Origin: Cumulibacter soli
Lineage (GTDB): Bacteria > Actinomycetota > Actinomycetes > Mycobacteriales > Antricoccaceae
NCBI RefSeq assembly: GCF_004382795.1
Contig: NZ_SMSG01000004.1
Coordinates: forward strand, 124,001-188,000
Direction: 5' to 3'
DNA: 64,000 bases
Shown here: positions 16,845-26,267 of the stretch, piece by piece
Numbering within the stretch: position 1 is the stretch's first letter
How the letters are laid out: every line of letters begins with the position of its first letter
The notes under the pieces: generated by a model
What the model was told of the DNA's origin: nothing
What the model saw: the letters and a program-made list of their open reading frames with translations, nothing else
Database searches by the model: none
Position numbers and translations under genes: made by a program

Positions 16845-18343
16845 TCTCGCCCCTCATCACCGTGCTGCCTCAGTTCGCGTTTGAGTAGCTTGCCCGTTGT
16901 GTTGCGCGGCAGTGGTTCGGACCGAAAATCGACACGTTCGGGCAGCTTGAACTTCGCTAGGCCGCTCGCCAGGAACTGCAGCAGCGAGTCCGCGTCAACG
17001 TCGAAGGCCGGCTTGAGTACGACGACCGCACGTACACGTTCACCCAATCGCTCATCGGGATAACCGACGACCGCAACCTCCGCCACGGCTTCGTGTTGCA
17101 TGATGGCGTTCTCGACCTCGGATGAGTAGATGTTCTCCCCGCCGCGGATGATCATGTCTTTAACTCGGTCCACGACGTAGAGTCGACCGTCCTCGTCCAT
17201 CCGAACCATGTCTCCGGTACGGAGCCAGGGACCATCGAACGAGTCGGTTGCGCCCTCGGAGGCCCAGTATCGCCGGGAGACATGTGGTCCACGGACGAGG
17301 AGTTCGCCCACTTGTCCCTCCGGCGCCTCAATCCGAATGTCGGTGCACACATTGAGATAGCCCACCGAGGCGGGGTGAGCAACAGCGTCCGCATCTGGGA
17401 GGTATGTCGCGTTCCCGTACTCAGTCATTCCGTACCCATTTCCCAGACGCGCGCCGGGATATCCGGCGGCCAGCGCCGGCGGCAGCGTCGTGGGTACGGG
17501 CGTGGAGCCATACAGCACGGTGCGCACGGAGGACCGGTCTGTGGATTCAAAGTCGGGGTGCGCCAGCACCGCGAAGTGAATGGTAGGGACGGCCAGCAGC
17601 GAGTTGACCCGATACTTCTCGATGCAGGCCAGATAGTCGCTGGCATCGAATCCGGTACGGATGACGCAACTGCCACGCGAGCGGAAGGTGGTCAGCAGTT
17701 GCGTCACCAACCCCGCCGCGTGGAACAGCGGCATCGCGACGAGCGATACGAACCCGGTGGGCACACTGTCGTCGATCTCGAGGGCACGGCTGAACGCTTC
17801 GGTACTCGAGAGCAGGTTCGTGTGCGTCAGCACCGCGCCCTTGGGAAATCCGGTCGTACCGCTGGTGTAGCAAATAGCCGCGACGTCGCCCGCAGCCACT
17901 TCCTCGTCGTAGTATCCCGACCCGCGAGGAACGTCGGACCCCGCGCGCAACGTCAGCACGGCAGTGCAGTTTTCGACGATGTAGGCCAGTTCACGCTCGG
18001 TGAGTTTGGGATTCACTGGAACCGCGATGGCCCCCGCCAGCAGTATTCCAAAGAAGCTCTCGATCCACGGCAGTCCATTTCCCAGATATAGAACCACTCT
18101 GTCGCCATGGACGACTCCGCGATCTCGCAATCCACCCGCCACCTCACGGGCGGCCTGGTACAACGAGGCGAATGTATGCACCGATTCGTCCGGGCCGACG
18201 AGGGCGGTCTTGTCGCCGCTGTCCGCTGCGGCGTCTCTCAGGAACGCCAACAGCGTGGGCGGGATGTCGGTGAAGTGCCGAATCCCCTCTGCGTCGACTT
18301 CGGTCCCGGTGAGCGCCAATGCGGTTCGCAGTGGGTTATCCAT
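16841..18343 (-). CDS. Class I adenylate-forming enzyme, acyl-CoA ligase
   Basis: An AMP-dependent acyl-CoA synthetase of about 500 residues. The P-loop is AICYTSGTTGFPKGAVLTHTN, the A5 region NGYGMTEYGN, then WLRTGDMVRMDEDG, and near the end the hinge and catalytic Lys region PRNTTGKLLKREL. The ATG at 18343 has AAGGA 8 nt upstream and overlaps the monooxygenase stop by 8 nt. In-frame starts up to 18373 are less likely. It probably activates the carboxylic acid released after ester cleavage, feeding beta-oxidation. Confidence 0.88.
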   Translation of the reverse strand: MDNPLRTALALTGTEVDAEGIRHFTDIPPTLLAFLRDAAADSGDKTALVGPDESVHTFASLYQAAREVAGGLRDRGVVHGDRVVLYLGNGLPWIESFFGILLAGAIAVPVNPKLTERELAYIVENCTAVLTLRAGSDVPRGSGYYDEEVAAGDVAAICYTSGTTGFPKGAVLTHTNLLSSTEAFSRALEIDDSVPTGFVSLVAMPLFHAAGLVTQLLTTFRSRGSCVIRTGFDASDYLACIEKYRVNSLLAVPTIHFAVLAHPDFESTDRSSVRTVLYGSTPVPTTLPPALAAGYPGARLGNGYGMTEYGNATYLPDADAVAHPASVGYLNVCTDIRIEAPEGQVGELLVRGPHVSRRYWASEGATDSFDGPWLRTGDMVRMDEDGRLYVVDRVKDMIIRGGENIYSSEVENAIMQHEAVAEVAVVGYPDERLGERVRAVVVLKPAFDVDADSLLQFLASGLAKFKLPERVDFRSEPLPRNTTGKLLKRELRQHGDEGRE

Positions 18344-20303
18344 GATCGACATCCTTCGCGGAGCTCTTGGCAATCACATAGTCCTCAAATCGAGGTCGCT
18401 CGGTCATCCGCCAGTAGTCAACACCGCGGAACGGTGTGTTGATGGTGACCCGTCCAGACGAGTTCCGATACCAGTTCGTCGCACCGGGGTGGGTCCAGAT
18501 CAGCGATTCGTGCTCTCTATCTACCTCAGCGTTGTACTGCTCGGTAATGTCCGCACGCGGCTCGATTGACCACCACTGTTCCTCGATCATCCGAACGAGT
18601 ATCTGGGCGATATACGCGGCCGCACACTCCGCTGGGTAGATCGCGCTGCCGCCGTGTCCGATCGCGGTGTGTGGGCCGCCCACCATAAACAGATTCGGGA
18701 ATTCAGGTACGCCAATGCCCAGGTACGCCGATGCATTGTCATCACCCCAGACGTCTCTGAGCGAGCGGCCGCGCGCGCCGACGATGTCCATTGGCCACAG
18801 CATCCGGTGGCTGTGAAAGCCGGTGGCGAACACGACCAGATCGACGCGATGCCGCGCGCCATCGTCGGTGATGACACCGTCCTGATACAGCGCAGACACG
18901 GCGTTGGACACCAGGTGTACGTCGGGTCGTTGAATCGTCTGTAGCCAGTTATTGTCCATCAGAATCCGCTTGAGGTATGGCGGATAAGCAGGAACTGTCT
19001 GCGCGATCAGATCGGGATGCGCGTCGAGCTGGGTAGTGATGTGCTGCGTAAACGCCTCTCGGATTCGGTCGTTTCTCGCGTTGATGGATCGGTCCTGATG
19101 CGGCCATTGCGGATCGCGGTGCAGGGTCGAAAGGAGCTTGTCCTGGAGCAGCCAGGTGAGCCGAAGCCGATAGAACGCCGCGTAATAGGGCATCTGCGAC
19201 ATGAGCGTCTGAGATCCGCGCGTGAGATCACGGTGATAGTTCGAGCTGGGCACCACCCATTGCGGCGTGCGCTGGAATACGAACACGTCGGCTGCGGTGC
19301 CGGCTAAAGCGGGCACGATCTGCATAGCGCTCGCGCCGGTACCGATTACTGCAACGCGCTTGCCGACGTGATCGACCGAGTGGTCCCACCGCGCCGAGTG
19401 AAATGCCGGAATCCTGAGATCGTCCATTCCCTCGTACGGCGGAACCGACGGCTGATTCAAGATCCCGACGCAGGAGATCACGGCGTTGTACCGTTCGTGC
19501 GACTCGGTTCCGTTCTCACGCAGCACGACATCCCACATGGCATCCTGCGCATCCCAGTGGGCGCTAATTACTTCGCACCCGAACCTGCAGTTGTTCCGAA
19601 CTCCGGTGTCGTCGGCCACGTCTCGGATATAGGCCAGGATCTCCGGCTGTTTGGCGTAGTAGCGGCTCCACTGCGGGTTCGGCGCGAACGAGTAAGAGTA
19701 CAGGTGACTGGGCGTGTCCACCCCTGCGCCGGGGTAAGTGTTCTCCCACCAGACGCCGCCGACATCGGCGTGCTTATCCACCTGCTCGTACTCGATTCCA
19801 AGCTGCGCCAGGTTCCGGGCCATCGCGATGCCCGCTAGTCCCGCGCCAATCACCAAGGCACGGAACGATTCAGCCGAGGATGGGCGGCCGTCACGCCAGC
19901 GGATATCGCGCGCTTGAAAGCCAGCCTCCTGCGCCATCGTCGTCGCGTAGTCGTCCGGAACCGTCTCCCGCAGCGACAGCGACAGCAGCCGGAGCGCCTC
20001 GTCAGGAGTGGGCGGTGCGGGAATCTGCCGCTGCCCATCCCGCACCTCTGTCAAGACATTGAGCGCGGCCGTCCGCGCCTCCCGTTGTGCGGCCGGCGAC
20101 AAACCTCCGCTGTCGTTGTCATCGAGCGGGGCCGATCGGGTGGGCTGAAACTCGCCATGCAACCACTTGTCTTCGCCGGTGAGGTGTGCGAGCGCGGCTA
20201 GCAAGGTGGGCAGGTTCGCATCCTCTAGGGCATCGCGCAGTTCGTCATCGCCGGCGATTACCGGTTGAGAAGCGCGCAGCGCCGTCACTTCTGCGTTCAG
20301 CAC
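18336..20303 (-). CDS. Flavoprotein Baeyer-Villiger monooxygenase, 4-hydroxyacetophenone-monooxygenase-like
   Basis: A 655-residue NADPH/FAD monooxygenase. The FAD motif VIGAGLAGIAMA sits at about residues 151-161, after an N-terminal extension of about 145 residues like that of HAPMO enzymes. VGGVWWENTYPGAGVDTPSH and YSYSFAPNPQWS follow, then a second Rossmann motif VAVIGTGASAM. The BVMO fingerprint F-x-G-x3-H-x3-W-D reads LRIPAFHSARWDH: His and Trp-Asp are kept but the first F-x-G is changed. The GTG start overlaps the SDR stop. It would turn a ketone into an ester or lactone for the esterase two genes downstream. Confidence 0.88.
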   Translation of the reverse strand: MLNAEVTALRASQPVIAGDDELRDALEDANLPTLLAALAHLTGEDKWLHGEFQPTRSAPLDDNDSGGLSPAAQREARTAALNVLTEVRDGQRQIPAPPTPDEALRLLSLSLRETVPDDYATTMAQEAGFQARDIRWRDGRPSSAESFRALVIGAGLAGIAMARNLAQLGIEYEQVDKHADVGGVWWENTYPGAGVDTPSHLYSYSFAPNPQWSRYYAKQPEILAYIRDVADDTGVRNNCRFGCEVISAHWDAQDAMWDVVLRENGTESHERYNAVISCVGILNQPSVPPYEGMDDLRIPAFHSARWDHSVDHVGKRVAVIGTGASAMQIVPALAGTAADVFVFQRTPQWVVPSSNYHRDLTRGSQTLMSQMPYYAAFYRLRLTWLLQDKLLSTLHRDPQWPHQDRSINARNDRIREAFTQHITTQLDAHPDLIAQTVPAYPPYLKRILMDNNWLQTIQRPDVHLVSNAVSALYQDGVITDDGARHRVDLVVFATGFHSHRMLWPMDIVGARGRSLRDVWGDDNASAYLGIGVPEFPNLFMVGGPHTAIGHGGSAIYPAECAAAYIAQILVRMIEEQWWSIEPRADITEQYNAEVDREHESLIWTHPGATNWYRNSSGRVTINTPFRGVDYWRMTERPRFEDYVIAKSSAKDVDHG

Positions 20304-21076
20304 GCGAAGCCACCATCCACGGCGAGGCTTTGGCCGGTAATCCAGCTCGCGCGCGTCGACATCAAAAACGCGACTGCTTCGGCCACTTCATCTGCGGTGC
20401 CGAGCCGCCGCAACGGGAGCGCCTTCCGTGCCGCATCGATAATCTCGTCGGTATATTCTCCCCGCTCCCAGAACGACTGCCACATGCCCTCACCTTCGAG
20501 CATTCCCACGTCGACCGTGTTCGCGCGAATCCCGAAGCGCCCTTCCTCGGAGGCAATTCCCCGGATCAGCGCCCGGATCGCTGCCTTCGGCGCAGATGAC
20601 AGCACATCGCGCTTATAGTGTCGATCGATTGCCGGAGTACCGACGGCAACAACGGCACCGCCACGCTCCCGAAGGTGTTTGAGCGCCGGCCGCACCAGGT
20701 TGAAGCACGCGATGGCATCGTTCTCGATCACCCGTCGAAACTCGGTCGGTTTCAGATCTGCGATGAACCGGAAGTCAAAGTCTGGTCCGGCTGCGTACAC
20801 GACACCGGATAGGTCGTGGCCGTCGGCAAATTCATCAATGCCGCTCTCGAGCTGATCGGCATCGGTGAAGTCGAGCTGGATCAGCCGACCCTGTCGACCC
20901 GCCGCTTCGACCTGCTGTAGCACCTGCTGCGCGCGCTCGATCCGACTGCGGTACACAACCGCGACGTCCCATCCGTCGGCGGCGAGCGCCCGGCATGACG
21001 CCGCGCCCACCCCGCCGGACGCTCCTCCCACGATGACCCAGCCACGAGCGGGCTGCTGTTGACTATCTGAACTCAT
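20297..21076 (-). CDS. Short-chain dehydrogenase/reductase (SDR)
   Basis: A 259-residue SDR from the ATG at 21076, which has GGGGA upstream. The cofactor motif is IVGGASGGVGAASCRALA, VVYAAGPD replaces the usual NNAG, and the catalytic region reads AVVAVGTPAIDRHYKRDVLSSAPKAAIRAL. The usual Ser before Tyr reads GTPAIDRHY and the YxxxK element is irregular (a Lys follows in APKAA), so the active site is atypical. The end IRANTVDVGMLEGEG and WITGQSLAVDGGFAC is standard. A partner alcohol/ketone oxidoreductase role is likely, with lower certainty than for the next gene. Confidence 0.78.
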   Translation of the reverse strand: MSSDSQQQPARGWVIVGGASGGVGAASCRALAADGWDVAVVYRSRIERAQQVLQQVEAAGRQGRLIQLDFTDADQLESGIDEFADGHDLSGVVYAAGPDFDFRFIADLKPTEFRRVIENDAIACFNLVRPALKHLRERGGAVVAVGTPAIDRHYKRDVLSSAPKAAIRALIRGIASEEGRFGIRANTVDVGMLEGEGMWQSFWERGEYTDEIIDAARKALPLRRLGTADEVAEAVAFLMSTRASWITGQSLAVDGGFAC

Positions 21077-21125
21077 GTGATTCCCCAAGTCGTCATTCTT
21101 TTCGCTACACCGAACTGCGGATGTC

Positions 21126-21923
21126 CTATGGCATCCAGAATCCGCCGCTGACCGATACAAGTTGGCCGGTTACCTGCCGGGCAGCCCGCGCTGACGAGAA
21201 CCACAGCACCGCGTCGGCTATGTCCTGCCCGCTGGTAAGTCGGCCTAACGGAATTGTGCGGAGCAGATCGCTCTCGTCCGCACCACCGAATACCTCCTGC
21301 ACGCCTGCTCGCCAGAGGCTTCCCTCGCCGATTTCGACCTCGGACTGCGGGATGACGAAGCCCGGGCATACGACGTTCGATCGAATTCCGTGACGGCCGT
21401 GTTCGCGCGCGACCGTACGCGCGAGGGCCACGACCCCGGCCTTGGCTGCGCCGTAGATGCCGTGTCGCGCCTGACCATCGGCAGCGTCGCTGGCAATAAA
21501 TACAATGCTGCCCTCGCCGGCATCCTTCATCCTCGGCAATACCGCCTGTGTCATGGCGATTGTGGTGAACAGGTTCAGGTCGACAGTCCGTTGCCATACG
21601 CCGCGGTCAGTATCGTTCAGGAACTTAGTCGGCTGCGCCCAGCCCACGTTGTTGACCAGGACGTCGACTCGTCCCCACCGGTCGATCGCGGCACCCACAA
21701 CCTCCTCGGCCTGAGAATCAGCCACGAGATCACCGATATGCGTAGCGACATCCTGCGCACCAGCATTCCGCGCCTCATCAGCCACGCGCGAACTCTGAGG
21801 TCCATCTATATCTGCGATCAGTAAGTTTGCGCCCTCGGCAGCGAAGCCCAGCGCGATGGCGCGCCCGATATTAGACGCGCCACCTGTGACAACAACGACG
21901 GCATCCTTCAGCCCCAAATCCAT
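21126..21923 (-). CDS. Short-chain dehydrogenase/reductase (SDR)
   Basis: A classical 265-residue SDR. The cofactor motif VTGGASNIGRAIALGF, then ADIDG (Asp favours NAD), NNVGWA, catalytic Ser in IVFIASDAADGQARHGIYGAAKAGV with Y-x3-K, and VTGQLVSVSGGFWMP at the end are all present. The gene starts within 8 nt of the preceding binding-protein stop. It probably oxidises a secondary alcohol to the ketone substrate of the monooxygenase, or acts on the alcohol released later. Confidence 0.85.
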   Translation of the reverse strand: MDLGLKDAVVVVTGGASNIGRAIALGFAAEGANLLIADIDGPQSSRVADEARNAGAQDVATHIGDLVADSQAEEVVGAAIDRWGRVDVLVNNVGWAQPTKFLNDTDRGVWQRTVDLNLFTTIAMTQAVLPRMKDAGEGSIVFIASDAADGQARHGIYGAAKAGVVALARTVAREHGRHGIRSNVVCPGFVIPQSEVEIGEGSLWRAGVQEVFGGADESDLLRTIPLGRLTSGQDIADAVLWFSSARAARQVTGQLVSVSGGFWMP

Positions 21924-21930
21924 ATTCAAC

Positions 21931-23199
21931 TCACTTCTCGTGCGGCGCCTTATAGGCAGCAGTTTCGTCGTATTCGTTCAGCTCGGCGATTACCGAAAGA
22001 CCACCTGTGTCGATCACCGATGCATCCGGGGCGAGCATGAACGTCTCGCGCGTGGTCGGGACTCGATAGTCGGAAAGATCGAAGGTCCCCGACAGCCCGC
22101 CAGTGTCGAGTTCGGTGATGTTCTCTTTCGCCTTCAGCACACCCTCCCTGGTGAGGTCTCCGGCGTCGCAAGCCTCCTCCAGTACGGCCTGCCAGGTCAG
22201 TCCGTAGACATATCCCGCATTAAGCGCGAACGACGTCGGTTCGTCATACTCCTCTTCATACGCAGATTCGATCGTCTGGGAGAGGTCACCCTCGGCGCCC
22301 ACGGGCGCCCATCCGCTGGCGAGGACGACGTTCTTCATCGCTTCGACCATCGCAGGGTCATTCAGCAGATTCGGCGCGAACGATGAACTGTTGGCGATGA
22401 TGGGTAGATCCAGACCCTGCGCCGAGTTTTGCAGCACAACAGATCCGGCCCCAGCGGCGGCGGTCGATAGCGCGATGAGGTCAGCGCCATCGCTCTTGAT
22501 CTTCGTGACGATGGCGGTCATATCAGTGTCGGTCGCGCCGACCGGGATGCCGATGAGATTCAGGTCGTGTTGTTCGGCGTAGTAGGTGCTTCCTTGCAGA
22601 CTGTTCTGCCCGAATTCAGCGTCCAGGTAGACGTGCGCGACGGTGTCGCCGTCCTTCAGTTTGCCTTCGGCCTGCATATAGGCCAGCCCGTTGAGCATCT
22701 CGATGTCATTGGTCGCGCTCAGCACCTGGATGGTCGGATCGTCCATATTGGTGGACGACACTGCCGCCGCGATGGTGAATAGACCATCGCTGGCAATCTT
22801 GCTCTTGAGCGCGGCGATGATGTGCGAGCCCACGAGCTGCGTGTAGCCCAGGACCGTCGACTTCTGCTGTTCGTACAGCGCCATCGCGTTCTCGGGCTTG
22901 TAGCCAGCGTCCTTGATGTCGAGCACGATCTCGCGCCCGCAAACTCCTCCGTCGGCATTCGCCTGCTCGGCCCAAAGCTCGTTCCCCGCCGTCATGGCGA
23001 GCCCGTTCGCCTTGAAGGCACCGGATAGGTCAGTCAGGACGCCAATGGTGATGGCGTCGTCGGTGACACCGACATCTGTTTTGACCCCGTCGCCGGACCC
23101 GGCTCCCGAACTCCCATCGTCGGCCTTAGTTGAGCACCCGCCCAGCAGCACGCACAGCCCGAGCCCGCTTGCGGTCAGAACCATCGATCCACGCCTCAT
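21931..23199 (-). CDS. Branched-chain-amino-acid-type ABC substrate-binding lipoprotein (LivK-like)
   Basis: A 422-residue periplasmic-binding fold protein with a lipoprotein signal (MRRG start, LLGGC lipobox with Cys about 22), then the SBP family 6 opening IGVLTDLSGAFKANGLAMTAG and VLDIKDAGYKPENAM. No permease or ATPase genes of the Liv type lie in the window, so it either uses a transporter encoded elsewhere or acts as an orphan receptor. It is the first gene of the operon behind the 28-bp palindrome. Homologues of this type often bind aromatic or cyclic carboxylates and related compounds, not only amino acids. Confidence 0.85.
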   Translation of the reverse strand: MRRGSMVLTASGLGLCVLLGGCSTKADDGSSGAGSGDGVKTDVGVTDDAITIGVLTDLSGAFKANGLAMTAGNELWAEQANADGGVCGREIVLDIKDAGYKPENAMALYEQQKSTVLGYTQLVGSHIIAALKSKIASDGLFTIAAAVSSTNMDDPTIQVLSATNDIEMLNGLAYMQAEGKLKDGDTVAHVYLDAEFGQNSLQGSTYYAEQHDLNLIGIPVGATDTDMTAIVTKIKSDGADLIALSTAAAGAGSVVLQNSAQGLDLPIIANSSSFAPNLLNDPAMVEAMKNVVLASGWAPVGAEGDLSQTIESAYEEEYDEPTSFALNAGYVYGLTWQAVLEEACDAGDLTREGVLKAKENITELDTGGLSGTFDLSDYRVPTTRETFMLAPDASVIDTGGLSVIAELNEYDETAAYKAPHEK

Positions 23200-23213
23200 A
23201 GCGCACCTCCGCG

Positions 23214-23241
23214 TTAATTAATCAATCGATTGATAAATTAA
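23214..23241. promoter_or_regulatory. 28-bp near-perfect palindrome, operator between the BVMO operon and its TetR gene
   Basis: The core ATCAATCGATTGAT (23221-23234) is a perfect palindrome. The flanks mirror over six more bases on each side after a single A/A mismatch, giving an AT-rich 28-bp symmetrical element in otherwise GC-rich DNA. It sits 15 nt from the start of the minus operon and about 100 nt from the divergent TetR gene. This is the typical form and place of a TetR operator. Confidence 0.75.
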
Positions 23242-23342
23242 GGCCGACCGGGAATACTGTCAATAGGTCCGGACGAGTTCGGTCGGCGTGGAGGACTACC
23301 GTTAGGTGCCGGCTACACACACAGAAGCGAAATGGATGGCAG

Positions 23343-23975
23343 TTGCTCAGCGAACGGAAGCAATCGCGGCCAGGTCGACCGCCGAAGGCCGTCGACCTTC
23401 AGGCCGAGCGAAACCTCCGCGAGGCGGCCACCCGCGCCTTCGCCGAGAAGGGTTTCGACGGGGTCTCGATCCGCGAACTTGCCGACCGGGCAGGGTTGAG
23501 CCTGTCGATGCTCTATTACTACTACCGTAGTAAGCAGGACCTGCTGCGCACGATCCTGATCGACAGCATCGAACAGTACTTCGCTCAGCATGAGGCGCTG
23601 ATGAGTCAAGCATCCAGCGATCCGGTTGACCGGCTCGCGAAATTCGTCGAGGGCAGCGTTCGCTACCGGATCGACTCACAGGTTGAGAGTCGACTGATGC
23701 TGACCGCAACCCGTAATCTCGGCGCCGAATGGGAGCAGTACGACGAACAAGTCACGTCAAGAACAAACCGTGACCTCGGCGGAATCATTGAGCTCGGGAT
23801 AGCCGAGCAACTATTCAGCACGCCGTATCCATCCGAAGCGCGACGCTCGATCATCGCGACGTGTAACAGCATCGCCTTCTGGTATCAGGCAGGTCGGGAA
23901 CTGTCCGCCGACGATATCGTGCAACGCCACATCCGGTTGGCGTTGAACGCGGTCGAGTACGTCGGGGAATACTAG
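23343..23975 (+). CDS. TetR family regulator of the BVMO operon
   Basis: A 210-residue TetR protein with its helix-turn-helix at about residues 40-70 ([20 protein letters not shown] then [15 protein letters not shown]) and a helical ligand domain. The frame begins with TTG at 23343; no strong ribosome site decides the start, so the first 15 residues are uncertain. It diverges from the six-gene operon across the palindrome at 23214-23241. Its stop shares the four bases CTAG with the purC stop on the other strand. Confidence 0.85.
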   Translation: MLSERKQSRPGRPPKAVDLQAERNLREAATRAFAEKGFDGVSIRELADRAGLSLSMLYYYYRSKQDLLRTILIDSIEQYFAQHEALMSQASSDPVDRLAKFVEGSVRYRIDSQVESRLMLTATRNLGAEWEQYDEQVTSRTNRDLGGIIELGIAEQLFSTPYPSEARRSIIATCNSIAFWYQAGRELSADDIVQRHIRLALNAVEYVGEY

Positions 23976-24856
23976 CCTGCGAAGTGCGCCAGCCAATCAG
24001 CAAAGCGCAGTCCGGTAATTCGCTCGTACGCCTCGACGTACTTCGCGCGCGTCGCTGCCACGACGACCTCCGGCAACGCGGGCGGCTGCGAGGCACCGTC
24101 CCAGCCGGATGGTCCCGTCAGCCAGTCGCGCACGTACTGCTTGTCGTACGACGGCTGAGACCGTCCCGGCTCGTACTGGCTTGCCGGCCAGAACCGGGAC
24201 GAGTCAGGAGTCAGCACCTCATCGGCCAGCACGAGACGGCCCTGGCTGTCGTGGCCGAACTCGAGTTTGGTGTCAGCCACGATCACGCCGTTGCGGCGAG
24301 CGATCTGCAACCCGCGTTCGTACACTCGCAGCGTGACGTCGCGCAACTCGGACGCGAGCGCCTCGCCGTGCACACTTGCCACGTGCTCGAACGAGACATT
24401 CTCGTCGTGATCGCCGATCTCGGCCTTCGTAGCAGGAGTGAAAATCGGTTGCGGCAGTTCGCTTCCGTCCACAAGTCCGGCCGGCAACGGCACACCGCAC
24501 ACATTGCCTGCCGCGTTGTATTCCTTGAGCCCCGAGCCAGTCAGGTAGCCGCGCGCAACACACTCAACCGGGACCATCGACAGCCGGCGCACCAGCATCG
24601 AGCGTCCGCGCACCGAAACAGGGATGCGCTCGTCATCGACGGCGACGAGGTGGTTCGGGACGACGTCCGCCAACTGTTCAAACCACCAGGTCGACAGGGC
24701 GGTCAGCACTGCTCCCTTGTCCGGTATCGGGGTATCCAGAATGTAGTCGTACGCCGAGATCCGGTCGCTGGTCACGAACAGCAGGTGCTCGTCGTCCACC
24801 TCATAGATATCGCGGACCTTGCCGGACGCGATGTGTTTCAGATCCAGCTCACTCAT
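23972..24856 (-). CDS. purC: Phosphoribosylaminoimidazole-succinocarboxamide synthase
   Basis: A 294-residue SAICAR synthase, joining aspartate to CAIR with ATP in purine synthesis. Clear motifs are [64 protein letters not shown] and [29 protein letters not shown]. The length is that of the longer, yeast-like form usual in actinobacteria. It converges with the TetR gene, with overlapping stop codons. Confidence 0.96.
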   Translation of the reverse strand: MSELDLKHIASGKVRDIYEVDDEHLLFVTSDRISAYDYILDTPIPDKGAVLTALSTWWFEQLADVVPNHLVAVDDERIPVSVRGRSMLVRRLSMVPVECVARGYLTGSGLKEYNAAGNVCGVPLPAGLVDGSELPQPIFTPATKAEIGDHDENVSFEHVASVHGEALASELRDVTLRVYERGLQIARRNGVIVADTKLEFGHDSQGRLVLADEVLTPDSSRFWPASQYEPGRSQPSYDKQYVRDWLTGPSGWDGASQPPALPEVVVAATRAKYVEAYERITGLRFADWLAHFAG

Positions 24857-25005
24857 TGGTTACTCCTCCACCGGAACCCCTGTACGCCACCACGCTATCG
24901 GCCGACGGATGACCCTAACGTGCGCCCCTGCACGATGCGAACCCGGTGCGTTCCGCAGCGCTATCCGGTGCCAACGCGTCCGCTGCGGCCGGATGGACGA
25001 TTCTG

Positions 25006-25053
25006 CCGCATCTGAGTTCAACCGCATCTGAGTTCGGCCGCATCTGATCACGG
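25006..25053. repeat. Three 16-nt tandem repeats in the purC/ADH gap
   Basis: Units at 25006-25021, 25022-25037 and 25038-25053 all start CCGCATCTGA; the first two share CCGCATCTGAGTTC and the third drifts. The rest of the 247-nt gap 24857-25103 shows only the purC promoter region and no gene. Confidence 0.6.
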
Positions 25054-25103
25054 TCGACCTCGCCGCGGCCAGACCTGAATTGCGGCCAGAGTTCAATAGT
25101 GGC

Positions 25104-26132
25104 TCACGGAATCAGCACGGCGCGGCCCGTGACCGCACCAGCTTCTAGGTCGGCGAACGCCTGCAACCCATCGGCGAGCGCATATCGTTCGGTTCGCACC
25201 GCGATTCGGCCGGCACGCGCCAAGTCCAGCACTTGACGCTGGTCGGCGCGCGTACCGCCGTACGAGCACCGCACATCCACGCCCCACGGCAATACATCGG
25301 TCGCGGCGCTCGCGCTGTAGGTGAAACTGCCCGCGCCCAGGCCGACAAACCGCAGCGCCCCGTCTGGGGCGATGAGGCCGGTAGCGAGGTCCACGGTCGG
25401 CTGGATACCCACGAAGTCGAACACGGCGTCCGCCCCGTAGCCGCCTGTCAGTTCCAGTACTTCCTCCGCGGCGTCCGCGCTGAGGACCCTCTCATCCGCG
25501 CCGTGCGCGAGGTCAAGTTTCTGCTGGTCGACGTCCACGGCCACGATCCGGACATCACTGGTGGCCCGCAATATCTGCAAGCCCATATGCCCAAGGCCGC
25601 CCAGGCCGATGATCACCGCGGTGGAGCCGGAGGTGAGCCGGTGCCAAGCCCCGTTGATCGCGTGCATCGGGGTTAATCCGGCGTCAGCGAGCGGCGCGGC
25701 GGTGACGGCATCCAGCCCGTCGAGCGGTTCAAGGAAGCGTGCCTTTGCCTTGATGTACTCGGCCATCCCACCGTCTGGGCCGAGTCCGGGGCACGGCGGC
25801 ATCCCATGTCGCCCGCCGGTCGTGATGCACACATTGTCGCGGCCGGCAACGCACTGGCGGCACCGACCACACGCCCAGACCAGATACACCAGAACGGCAT
25901 CGCCCGCGGTGAAGCCGTCGACGGCTGCGCCTGTTGCTGCCACGTGACCGGCAGTCTCGTGGCCGAGCGTCAGCGGGATGGCTGGATACGCCGGATGATG
26001 TAGTACGTGCAGGTCCGAATGGCACAGGCCGGCGCCGGCCACCTTGACCAAAACCTCGTCAGGCTCGATCTCGGGTACGGGTACGTCGTTGATGTCAATA
26101 TGGCCGGGGGATGTGAGCTGCAGCGCCTTCAT
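25104..26132 (-). CDS. Zinc-dependent alcohol dehydrogenase (MDR family)
   Basis: A 342-residue medium-chain dehydrogenase. Catalytic zinc ligands appear in GLCHSDLHV and LGHETAGHV, the structural-zinc Cys set in CGRCRQCVAGRDNVC, and the NAD(P) fold GLGGLGHMGLQIL with VAVDVDQQKLDLA, where the Asp favours NAD. The ATG at 26132 is preferred over the adjacent TTG. It stands alone between purC and the glutaminase gene, so the substrate is unknown; primary or aromatic alcohols are usual for such proteins. Confidence 0.88.
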   Translation of the reverse strand: MKALQLTSPGHIDINDVPVPEIEPDEVLVKVAGAGLCHSDLHVLHHPAYPAIPLTLGHETAGHVAATGAAVDGFTAGDAVLVYLVWACGRCRQCVAGRDNVCITTGGRHGMPPCPGLGPDGGMAEYIKAKARFLEPLDGLDAVTAAPLADAGLTPMHAINGAWHRLTSGSTAVIIGLGGLGHMGLQILRATSDVRIVAVDVDQQKLDLAHGADERVLSADAAEEVLELTGGYGADAVFDFVGIQPTVDLATGLIAPDGALRFVGLGAGSFTYSASAATDVLPWGVDVRCSYGGTRADQRQVLDLARAGRIAVRTERYALADGLQAFADLEAGAVTGRAVLIP

Positions 26133-26267
26133 CAACCGACCCTAGCGAGCCCGACGCATCCGCCGCGAGTACCCGCCGCGCTCTACTATCGACTGCTCAC
26201 GGACACCGGCGGCAATACGTCAACTCCGCTGCGCTCGCACCGCACTCAACTCGATGACCGGGTGGTA

